Assembly (NCBI GenBank): GCA_031763025.1
Contig: JASSKH010000030.1
Location: forward strand, 8,658,653-8,722,652
Direction of reading: 5' to 3'
From: Macrocystis pyrifera
Taxonomy: Eukaryota; Sar; Phaeophyceae; Laminariales; Laminariaceae
DNA: 64,000 nucleotides
Shown: positions 25,636 to 64,000 of the stretch, in pieces
How the letters are laid out: each line of letters opens with the position of its first letter
Numbering within the stretch: the stretch's first letter is position 1
The notes under the pieces: model-generated
Told to the model about the DNA's origin: nothing
What the model saw: only the letters and a program-made list of their open reading frames with translations
Database searches by the model: none
Made by a program: the position numbers and the translations under genes

Positions 25636-26035
25636 ATATGATAGGGTACATACTCGGGTACATACTCGGGAACTTGCTCGGGTAAATACCCGAGTACTAA
25701 ACCTGATTGTGTTCGTCATAACCGGGTATGTACAAACTCTGGCCCAAAATTCGAAGACCGTTTGTATATAAAAATACCAGGGTATTTCATAAAAAACCGG
25801 CCCAAAGTATAACGATCGATTGTATAGCAACATTCAATCCAAACGGTTTTCATATCTCGGGACGGGGGTGGTATACCCTACTAAACACTCCCTCGCAAAC
25901 ATTAGAACACCCCTATTTTACATGATAGGGTACATTCTCTACAAAAACCCGGGTACTAAACCCGAATGATTGTTTTGTTCACAATCGGGTATATGTGCAC
26001 CCGCGGTTACCCCAAAAGCAGAGTGTACTTCGTAC
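25636..26035. repeat. Two diverged tandem units of about 285 bp
   Basis: TGATAGGGTACAT ..ACCCGAGTACTAAACCTGAT ..ACCGGGTATGT (from 25638) recurs as TGATAGGGTACAT ..ACCCGGGTACTAAACCCGAA ..ATCGGGTATATG (from 25923). Confidence 0.6.
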
Positions 26036-26413
26036 CCTACTCAGCACTCACTCCCTAGAAAAAATGCGAGACCACGACGAACGAATGCGCTTCCGCTCTT
26101 GCGCCGCCTTTTGATTTAATTGATCGAGCTTGTTACCCCCGATCTCAGCGGTTTCGCGGAGGCAGCAGATGAGTGACACCCCGCCTCGACATGTGCCTCT
26201 TCATTAGCTTGAAGCACATTTCCGCGGGATAGGGGGGGGGTCCTCCCTCCCCTCCTTCCGCATAAAAAAAAACAACAATATACCGCCTCCTGTGCATACC
26301 ATTACAGAGCGCCATCGGTTCTTCCCCCGTTCTTCCAGCAAACATCAAAACAAGAAAACGCCTCTGTACATACAGTTGAAACGCGGCACCGTTTCTCTTC
26401 CCCCCCCCCCCCC

Positions 26414-26484
26414 TCGGTCATACGCCTACGGCCATGCATGAGATCGAGTACATCTCTCCTATCGAGTACACCCCCCCTCCCCCC
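26414..26484 (+). mobile_element. Poly-C-tailed retroposon, short 3' fragment
   Basis: TCGGTCATACGCCTACGGCC to CTATCGAGTACACCCCCCC, with 13 C before it (26401-26413) and C-rich DNA after. Confidence 0.85.
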
Positions 26485-26838
26485 TGTTCAAGGTAAGACA
26501 CCCAAGAGGCAGTTACATAGTACTCCCATTGCTGTCTCTGGAAGTGGCTACACCGGAAATTAAACTAACTCATTGAAGCTGTCATCCATATGCAAGTCCG
26601 CCTCACAAGCGGTTCTTAGTAGGATGCAGCCCACCCTTCATGCGACTCGCCGGACACCTCACGGCGCTTCGCGCTTGGTGCAAGCAATGTCTGCCTGGTC
26701 GGTGAAAACCCGACATGCTCCGTCCCGGCATTGTAGGGATGCGAGGGTTTATGGTCATACGACTACGGCCATGCATGAGATCGAGTACATCTCTCTATCG
26801 AGTACCCCCCGAGTACCCCCCCCCCCCCCCCCCCCCCC
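26485..26838 (+). mobile_element. Poly-C-tailed retroposon, 5'-truncated
   Basis: Starts TGTTCAAGGTAAGACACC directly at the poly-C tail of the preceding fragment. Ends TCTATCGAGTACCCCCC, then a second GAGTA and a 23-C run, as if the terminal GAGTAC were duplicated. Confidence 0.88.
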
Positions 26839-27413
26839 GTCCCCCCCCTTCCCCCCCTTCCCCGCCAAACATATCGACGAAAAAAAACTCCTGTCTATAC
26901 TTGGAAGGGCGGCATCTGTCCCAAACACTCACGGTACCGTAAAAAACAACCAGCAAGGAGAGGGGAGTGATTCACTGTACACGGAAACGCTACCCCACGT
27001 TCATCGCTGCTGCTGTACACGTTAGTGTCTTAGTAGGAGACAACCCGCCTACACACCATATCGAAAACCACACCTCCACCATTCCACTTTTTATAAATGT
27101 TCTTGAAAGTGCCTAACGCAGGCGTGCACTGGGACCTCCCCGGCTTCATAGCTGAGACCGGGAAAAAACACGCCACAAAAAAAAAAAAAAACTCCGCAGT
27201 CTTTCGTGCACGCAACGTCAAATAGCAGCAACAGCAAAAACATCGCCCACAGGGTTAGCATCAACACCACCACCAGGACCACCGGAAGCAGCAGAACCAG
27301 CACCACCGATAGCAGCGGCAGCAGTCATAGCACCAGCATTGGCAGCAAAAGCAGCAGTAGCACCACCAGCAACAGCAGTAGCTTCCCTCAAATGTGCAAC
27401 CCCGAACAACCAT
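26839..27413. other. Intergenic with CAG/CAC triplet-rich DNA
   Basis: 27220-27385 is a degenerate AGCAGC/ACCACC triplet tract open in several frames. No supported gene. Confidence 0.4.
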
Positions 27414-27979
27414 CTACAAAAACATGACCACCTGCCGAAATAACGCCTCCTCGCACCCCGCGAGATCAGTTACCCCCTCTAGCATTCCCTTTAAGAGTAC
27501 CGCCTCCTCCGGTCCAACCCCTTTAGCTCCCCCATTTTCTCCCTCCCCTTCTACCAACGTCGGAGGCGCCGTAGGCGCGGTCAACATTCCGCCCGCGCAG
27601 CGTCGTCGCCGACGTCTAACCCCTTCCCCCCCCCCGGCCGGCCCTTTGCCGAGCACGACTCCCCGCGGCGTGACGCTTCCAGGAACGATACCCTCATCGT
27701 CTTCGGCGTAGCGTTTGCAACCGACTCCGGTTGCGCCGGAATTATTCCCGAGACCAGCTGGGGGCGGTAAGCCTGCCGCCATCTCCGCAATCGCGGTGGG
27801 GGTAGCAGCGGCGGCGGTGGCGGCTGCCACTGCCGCTGCCTCTGACACCTTCAGGCGTTGCTCGAGGCGGGTCTTGGCGAGAACGATGCCCCTCCTCCTG
27901 CGCCAGGACACCTCGCGGCGAAGCGCGCGGCGGATGGCGTTGCGCTCGGCGGCACTCGTGTCTCGCTGCCCCGTTTCCT
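27414..27979 (-). CDS. Probable 3'-terminal exon of an unrecognised gene
   Basis: An open frame ends at 27414. On the minus strand it is preceded by a pyrimidine-rich tract and the acceptor GTGCGGCGCAG|AGGAAACG, giving a start at 27979 in phase 1. The frame itself stays open up to 28301, so a single-exon start there cannot be excluded. The product has a basic Arg-rich helix (RNAIRRALRREVSWRRRRGI then VLAKTRLEQRLKV), an Ala-rich stretch, a Gly/Pro-rich linker with RRRRRR, and an acidic end. The basic helix is bZIP-like in charge, but no leucine zipper heptads follow clearly, so no function is assigned. It lies tail-on behind the ankyrin gene on the same strand; the two could belong together through introns, which I cannot show. 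Confidence 0.38.
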
Positions 27980-28496
27980 CTGCGCCGCACGGCAGGCGCA
28001 CGCGAGAAGACAAGCAAGGGCAGGCGATTGAGACAGACGAAGATTTGAGAGAGGGGACGCTCTCAGTGCGCGACGCGACAGCAAGCGCGACGGATCGCGT
28101 GCAGCAATGACGCAGGCGCGCGCGGGGCCAAGAAAAAAAAAAATGCGCGGCGGAGAAGAGGGGGCTGAAATTGAGGGACCAAGAAGCGCGCCGAAGCTGC
28201 GCGGCGACAAGTCGCCCCGAAACTGCCCGAAAAAGCGCGCAGCGGTCTATACAGCCCGAATCTGCTGCCGGACACAAGCTAGCGTATGGACACGACGGCA
28301 AGCCAGGAGCGCACGAAAGAAAATGCCATCAATGCACGAAAAATACCACAAATACAAGCGCAAAACAACAAAAATACTGCTACGTTCTGGCCTACCGAAC
28401 GCGCGGGCTCAGAAATAATTAGTTTTTATTTGCAACAACAACAAAAATGAAAACGCTGGCAGTTTGCCGGCCAGCAAATTGAATAAAGAGCTTCAG

Positions 28497-28955
28497 CCGT
28501 CAACCTAGAGTCAACTAACAAACCAACTTGGCAAAAAAAAAATTCTCAGCCGTTCGTCCGTAAAACAAAAAATCACCGTTTTTTTCTTATCGAAAACAAG
28601 AAAAAAGAATGGCATGCGCACGCACGCACGTGCGAAGAGACAGGGACGCGGAAGGGAGTATACAAATCCTTCGTGGCTCTGTCGCGCTGGGGAGGGGGGG
28701 AAAGGGGCGTGTCCGCAAAGGGCGTCAACGTAGAGTCAACCAACAACCCAACCTAGCATAAGTCTTCTCCGTTGTTCGCCCGTAAAACAAACATCACCGA
28801 TATTTTTTTCAAGGTAACATAAGAAAAAAGTATCGCATGCGCACGCACGCGCGCGCGAAGGGACGGGAAAGGGGAACTGAGTACACAAATACTTCGTGGT
28901 CCTGTCGCGGGGGGGGGGGGGGGGGGGGGGGGGGGGGAAGGGGCGCAGCCGCACA
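28497..28955. repeat. Tandem duplication (about 225 bp) at the 3' end of the ankyrin locus
   Basis: CCGTCAACCTAGAGTCAACT at 28497 recurs as GCGTCAACGTAGAGTCAACC at 28722. GCATGCGCACGCACGCACG, ACACAAATACTTCGTGG-like and CCTGTCGCG-like blocks follow in the same order in both units. The second unit ends in a run of about 26 G. Confidence 0.8.
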
Positions 28956-30885
28956 GGGCGGCCAAGGCATCGAGCAGATGGATGTGTGTTATTTTCATCT
29001 TCCGGTTCTCACCGTTAAACACTTCCATCTGCTCATCCTCATCCTCGGTCGGGTCCGCAATCCGCCCACTGCCGCCGACGCTCCCCTCGGTGGGGGGCAC
29101 GGAAGCAGGGACGGGAGCGGAGGTGGCGGGGGCAGGGGTGGAGGCGGGAGCAGCGCGATTTTTCAGGCCGATGACCTCCGCCGGCGTCTTGCCTCCGCCT
29201 TTGGAAACCCCGACTCTCCCGCCGCCGAACATGAGGTCGCGGCACCAGAAGTCGTCGTCCGCATCGACGCCAGTCTTCGGGTTCAGGTCCACCCCCCACC
29301 TCAGCAGCTCGAGGACGCAGTCGACGCTCGTGTAACGGCAGGCGAGATGCAGCGCGGTCCAACCCCCGCGGCCCGTGGAGGCGTTCTTCTCTGCCCCTGC
29401 CTGTAGGAGAAGGCGGAGGACCTCTACGTGGTTGCCCCAGGCCGCGTCGTGGAGAGGGGCCCACCCTTCCCTGTCCCTCCCGTTGGGGTCCAGGCCGGCG
29501 TCGAGAAGAGCAGCGACGATCCCGGGGACCCCGTTCTTAGCCGCGCAGGACAAGATAGGGCAAGACGAGGAAGAGAAGGCGGAAGAAGGGGTGGACGGGG
29601 AAGACGAGGAGGAGGACGAGGAGGCCCACTCGCGGCTGGCCCGCACGCCTGTGTCCGCTCCGTGCCGGAGCAGGGCCCTCACCTGCGCGGTGGCACGGCG
29701 AACCACCTTCTGGTCGGTCTCCAGCCGGTGTATCAGAGTGCAGTAGCTTCCGAGCGGGGTGCCGCAGCCGTAGGGCGACTCCGCCGCGAGGTTGGGGTTC
29801 GCCCCCGCGGCGAGAAGGAACTCCAGGGACCTCGCGTCTGCCACCACATGCAGCGCGGTGTTTCCGATCTCGTCGCCCGCATCCACGTCGGCCCCGGCCT
29901 CGAGGAGCGCGGCCATCGCCTCCACCTGTCCCGACGCGCTCGCAAGGTGGAGCGGGGTGTCGTCGGAAGCCCCGCCCTGGGCGCTAACGCACGCCCCCGC
30001 TTCCGTCAGCACGCGCACCACCGCGGCGTGGCCGTACGCACTGGCGAGGTGGAGCGGTGTGTGGCCGCCGCCGCCGCCGCCGTAGATTCCGCCGCCGGTG
30101 TCGCCGCCGCTATCGCTGCCGCTACCGTCGCTGCTGCTGCTGCCGTCGCTGTCGCTGCTGCAGCGCTCGCCGAAGAAACCAGCGCCCGAGCCGTCGGTGG
30201 GGAGGCCCACGCCGACCTTTCTCCCCGACGCGATCAGATCCGTCGGCTCCCCCGCGGACAGCAGGGCCCGGACCACCGCGACGTGGCCGTGGGCGCTGGC
30301 GAGGTGCAGGGGCGTCAGGTCGCCGTCCCACTCCCCCCGGCGCCGCCACCCGCGCTCGCCCTTGCCCTTGCCCTTGCCACCGCCGTCACCGCCACCGCCA
30401 CCGCCACCGCCACCTTCATGGTAACCGTCACTGTCGCCGTCACCACCCCCCTCTCCCCATCCCGAAAAGCTGTGGAACTCCCGTCCGCTGGTTTCGGCGC
30501 CACCGTCACCGTCACTGTCGCCGTCACCATAGCCGTCACCGTCACCGTCATTATCGCCGTCACCGTTCCCCCCTCCCCATCCCGAAGACTTGTGGAACTC
30601 CCGGCCGCTCGTTTCGGCGCCGGCGGCCAGGAGAGCCAGTGTGACTTCCAGGTGTCCCCCCCGCGCGGCGAGGTGCAAGGCGGTCGCGCCCTTGTCGTAT
30701 CGGGGGCGCTTGACCCTGGAGTTGGGGTCCGCGCCGTTCCGGAGAAGGGTTTTCACCGCCGAGGCGTCGCCAGCGTCGGCGGCGGCATGCAGAGGGGTAT
30801 TCGTCGGTGTCCGTGCTGCTTCTTTCGCGATTTTCGCGGCTGTCGCGATGGCAGCGCCGCCGTGTGACGCGGAGGAATGCCACAT
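28753..30885 (-). CDS. Ankyrin-repeat protein
   Basis: From the ATG at 30885 (MWHSSASHGG, in an AACC-ATG context) the frame gives 710 residues; an in-frame ATG at 31047 would add 54 residues without ankyrin character. About nine ankyrin repeats are visible: TPLHAAADAGDASAVKTLL, ATALHLAARGGHLEVTLALL, TPLHLASAHGHVAVVRALL, TPLHLASAYGHAAVVRVL, TPLHLASASGQVEAMAALL, TALHVVADARSLEFLL, CAAKNGVPGIVAALLDAG, APLHDAAWGNHVEVLRLLL and TALHLACRYTSVDCVLELL. Ankyrin repeats bind other proteins; the partner is unknown. Two Gly/Asp-rich inserts arise from a 120-bp internal duplication. Ser-rich and Pro/Ala-rich linkers and an acidic EDEDEQ segment follow. The last 60 residues pass through a poly-G/poly-C run and may be read-through: a donor-like AACG|GTGAGAACC near 29010 could end the exon earlier. 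Confidence 0.82.
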   Translation of the reverse strand: MWHSSASHGGAAIATAAKIAKEAARTPTNTPLHAAADAGDASAVKTLLRNGADPNSRVKRPRYDKGATALHLAARGGHLEVTLALLAAGAETSGREFHKSSGWGGGNGDGDNDGDGDGYGDGDSDGDGGAETSGREFHSFSGWGEGGGDGDSDGYHEGGGGGGGGGDGGGKGKGKGERGWRRRGEWDGDLTPLHLASAHGHVAVVRALLSAGEPTDLIASGRKVGVGLPTDGSGAGFFGERCSSDSDGSSSSDGSGSDSGGDTGGGIYGGGGGGHTPLHLASAYGHAAVVRVLTEAGACVSAQGGASDDTPLHLASASGQVEAMAALLEAGADVDAGDEIGNTALHVVADARSLEFLLAAGANPNLAAESPYGCGTPLGSYCTLIHRLETDQKVVRRATAQVRALLRHGADTGVRASREWASSSSSSSSPSTPSSAFSSSSCPILSCAAKNGVPGIVAALLDAGLDPNGRDREGWAPLHDAAWGNHVEVLRLLLQAGAEKNASTGRGGWTALHLACRYTSVDCVLELLRWGVDLNPKTGVDADDDFWCRDLMFGGGRVGVSKGGGKTPAEVIGLKNRAAPASTPAPATSAPVPASVPPTEGSVGGSGRIADPTEDEDEQMEVFNGENRKMKITHIHLLDALAALCGCAPSPPPPPPPPPATGPRSICVLSSPFPSLRARVRAHAILFSYVTLKKISVMFVLRANNGEDLC
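30421..30622. repeat. In-frame 120-bp duplication inside the ankyrin gene
   Basis: CCCCATCCCGAAAAGCTGTG at 30455 recurs at 30575 as CCCCATCCCGAAGACTTGTG, with identical flanking GTGGAACTCCCG and TTTCGGCGCC. The offset is exactly 120 bp (40 codons), so the frame is kept and the protein gains a second GAETSGREFH..SGWG block. Confidence 0.9.
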
Positions 30886-32949
30886 GGTTCCCTCCTTCCC
30901 TCTTTCCTTCCCTCGCCCGCCCAGCTTCCTAAAACAATAACAGGTGCTATGCGTAGTGCTCGAACTAACACAAGACGGACGCTTTCCTACTTTTTCAGCT
31001 CGAGAGTTTCGCTCGAACTGGCTGCGTAGACGAAAGTATGAACGCACTGGTCTTTTCTTACTCCGATGTAACTGGTATTGTCGACACTTGCAACTTGCTG
31101 TGCGAATGTAAGGCGGGACAGATTTGGCCGGAAAAAAAACAACTCTCGTTTTCTTCTGGACTCTTTCTAGTTTCCTTCTCGCGCGCTGTATGCACTGCTG
31201 GCCAGCTGCTGAACGAACACACGAGTTCTCGTTTCAGCAAAAGTAGCAGTAGAGGAAGTAGCGGCCGCGGCGGCGAAGGCGGCAGTGGTCAGCAGGAACG
31301 CTTGAAACCACCGGCCCGCAAGGTTAGGGTTTCTCCTCGGCTCCTACGCGGCGTTTTTTGCTGCAGCGGAGATGGAGAGCGATACGGTACGTAGAGAGAA
31401 GAGAGAAACGTGCGAGGAGTCGGAAGAGGTGCCACGCGCGCTCTGCTTTTCAAGGGGAAGCATTTTCCTGTCAACAGACGAATGCTAAAATCTCAACGGA
31501 ACAGTATATTCCAGTATACTGGTTGACACGTGCCGGTACCAGGTGCCGGTACCTGGTTAGACTACCAGGATATAAACTGGACGCTGAAGGCATATAATAC
31601 TGCGCCTGGCAGTATGAGTGATGTGTATACGGCGTTGATTCGACACAACTTTGCTGCAGCTGTTTAATAGCTACTGCTGCTCTCAGTGTAAATGAACTCT
31701 GGTATCAATATCAACAACGAACGTTCCAGCAGCTGTAGGAATTCAGCCCACTCTTCAGTTCATATTGTAGGATTTCGGCAATAATGTCTCCGGTTCAGAG
31801 TATCTGCTGACGATTTAACACCAGTAGAAGACATCTCCCGCTGACTCTCGGCGTGAATGAGATGTCATATCAACATCGCATCGCATCAACATCAATCGCT
31901 CCGGCCTCTGCACGGAGCGAAGAAGCGTTCGCTCGATGTACCTGAGGTAGGCTGTCGGCACGATAGAGACAACCGCTCTGGGTGCCCATCACGGACCCCA
32001 TGGCTTCTGGCTTCTGGCTTCCCGCAAAAAAACGATTGCTGTTTGTCCACATTCAAGGTTCAACATGAGAACAACGGTGGACCTTGGAGTCGTCTTGGAC
32101 GAAGATAATATGTCCGGGAACATAATTAACGTTTTAGATTTGATATGGATATACAAACGGTCCGTACATTTTCGGACAGAGTGAGACACACAAGGAGACA
32201 GCAACTTACAAGTGATGAAACAGCGGCACATAAAGGGTAACGCCAGATGGCCGCCCGAACCGCGCGGCCTGACGCGCCGCACCCGATTCCTCCCTGTTGA
32301 AACTCGTCGGCGGTTACCCACGCTCAGGGTTATCTCGACAGGGTCCGTGCCCACGACCAATGACAGCTATCACGGCGTGCTCTGCATGTTGCCGTATCGC
32401 TGAAATATTCTCTCCCAAAGTAGTTACTTTCTCGCAGCAGGACCAAAGTTCAACATGGCTCGGATTGAGCGTTGGTTTTCCGAGCGCAGAGGTATATCGC
32501 GTGACGCGCGAGCAGGCCCACACGCGAATCAGCCTCGGGAAGGCATCATGTCTCGCGCTTGAGGGGGCCTACCTTTCAAAGTCGTCGGCGATTCCTCTCC
32601 TCCCACTGGGGTGCTTCTGTTGTTCTGCTTCGACGAGATCGGTGTGTTGTTGTTTGCTCGCCGAAAGTTTTTTTCTTCTCCTCTCTTGCTCTCTTGCTTC
32701 ATGAAAACCATAACGGCAATAAAAAAGTGTGGAACACCATCGTCCTGTCAAAAATGGGATCTCCAGGGGATCTATTTTTTTGAAAAAATTGCTGCGCGGG
32801 GCTGCGCAGGGCAGATCTCTCTCTCGGCCCTCGGCCCTGTGCCTCCGACCCTGAGCACGCCAGACACCGGGACGAGAAAACACACCCGTATTTTGATTCA
32901 TCAGCTCGCTTGTCTGTCCCCTCGCCACGGCGTGAAGGGGCGGGTGACC
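30886..32949. other. Divergent intergenic region between ankyrin and coiled-coil genes
   Basis: Should hold both promoters; no core promoter motif can be assigned. A possible 5' leader exon is CGTTTCAG|CAAAAGTAGC.. to ..CCCGCAAG|GTTAGG (about 31237-31320), Gly/Ser-rich in one frame. It cannot be tied to either gene. GTACCAGGTGCCGGTACCTG near 31537 is a short palindrome. Confidence 0.35.
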
Positions 32950-63662
<30,713 letters not shown>

Positions 63663-63798
63663 GTGAAGAAAATGTGCACTTATCGGAAAGGGGAAGGAGG
63701 CGTGTCATGGCGTGGGGATGGGGGAAGGGCGGGGAGGGGAGGGGGTAGGAGTGGTGGTGGGGACGGCGGGGCGGAGGGGGGAGGAGGGGCAAGGGGAG

Positions 63799-63843
63799 GT
63801 GTACTTATGTCATGCATGGCCGTAGTCGTTTGCCCATAGACCC
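63799..63843 (-). mobile_element. Poly-C-tailed retroposon, minimal fragment
   Basis: TGTACTTATGTCATGCATGG then CCGTAGTCGTTTGCCCATAG between G-rich stretches. Confidence 0.75.
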
Positions 63844-63866
63844 TCTCGGGGCAGGGGAAGGGGGGG

Positions 63867-63941
63867 TGTACTCATTATCGTGCATGGCCGTAGTCGTATG
63901 ACCATTGACCCTCGCATCCCTACAATGCCGGGACGGAGCAC
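63867..63941 (-). mobile_element. Poly-C-tailed retroposon, 5'-truncated fragment
   Basis: TGTACTCATTATCGTGCATG to TACAATGCCGGGACGGAGCA, with GGGGGGG before and after. Confidence 0.83.
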
Positions 63942-64000
63942 GGGGGGGAGGGGGGGGGGAAGGAGGAAATGAGAGTGAGAGAAAATGGAGTTATGGAGCT

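Noticed and set aside
29428-30867. 479-codon plus-strand frame opposite the ankyrin gene
   Set aside because: Shadow of the GC-rich minus-strand ankyrin CDS; it has no recognisable domain, whereas the minus frame has about nine ankyrin repeats.

Overview
The window is nuclear DNA of an intron-rich eukaryote. Coding exons are short, GC-rich and joined by clear GT-AG (occasionally GC-AG) introns of 0.3 to 15 kb; the rest is packed with small transposons, simple repeats and very long poly-C/poly-G runs. No bacterial operons, rRNA genes or true tRNA genes are visible. The organism cannot be fixed from this sequence. A stramenopile such as a brown alga is my best guess, from gene architecture and repeat style only.

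Three protein-coding loci are well supported. (1) A complete seven-exon plus-strand gene (5286-18659) encodes a 416-residue protein arginine methyltransferase of the CARM1/PRMT4 type; all exon phases agree and the SAM-binding, double-E and THW motifs are intact. (2) A minus-strand ankyrin-repeat protein lies at 28753-30885, with a probable minus-strand terminal exon of an unrecognised gene just downstream of it (27414-27979). (3) A long plus-strand gene (32950 to beyond 63662) has at least 14 exons and encodes a coiled-coil protein of about 790 residues so far; it runs off the right edge. One of its introns is 15 kb long. The ankyrin and coiled-coil genes are divergently arranged across 30886-32949.

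Mobile DNA dominates the remainder. A degraded LINE (1003-2699) ends in a 182-nt poly-C run. A non-autonomous retroposon of up to about 590 bp ends in GAGTAC plus poly-C and occurs about 20 times, mostly 5'-truncated, and almost always has C-rich DNA on both sides. A separate tRNA-derived, A-tailed SINE has four copies. Three families of short inverted-repeat elements are present: MITE-A (TTACGGGGG ends, TA target duplication), MITE-B (GCAGTCCCG ends) and MITE-C (GGGTGATAAGATAACA ends). Several are nested in each other. A 2.55-kb Mutator-like element with long modular inverted repeats and a perfect 9-bp target duplication sits at 44907-47457 in the 15-kb intron.

Local tandem duplication is a recurring theme. 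It has copied the splice acceptor of the last PRMT exon, a splice donor of the coiled-coil gene, the 3' end of the ankyrin locus and a block inside the ankyrin coding region. The strongest candidate for something undescribed is the poly-C-tailed retroposon family with apparent poly-C targeting, together with its LINE partner.
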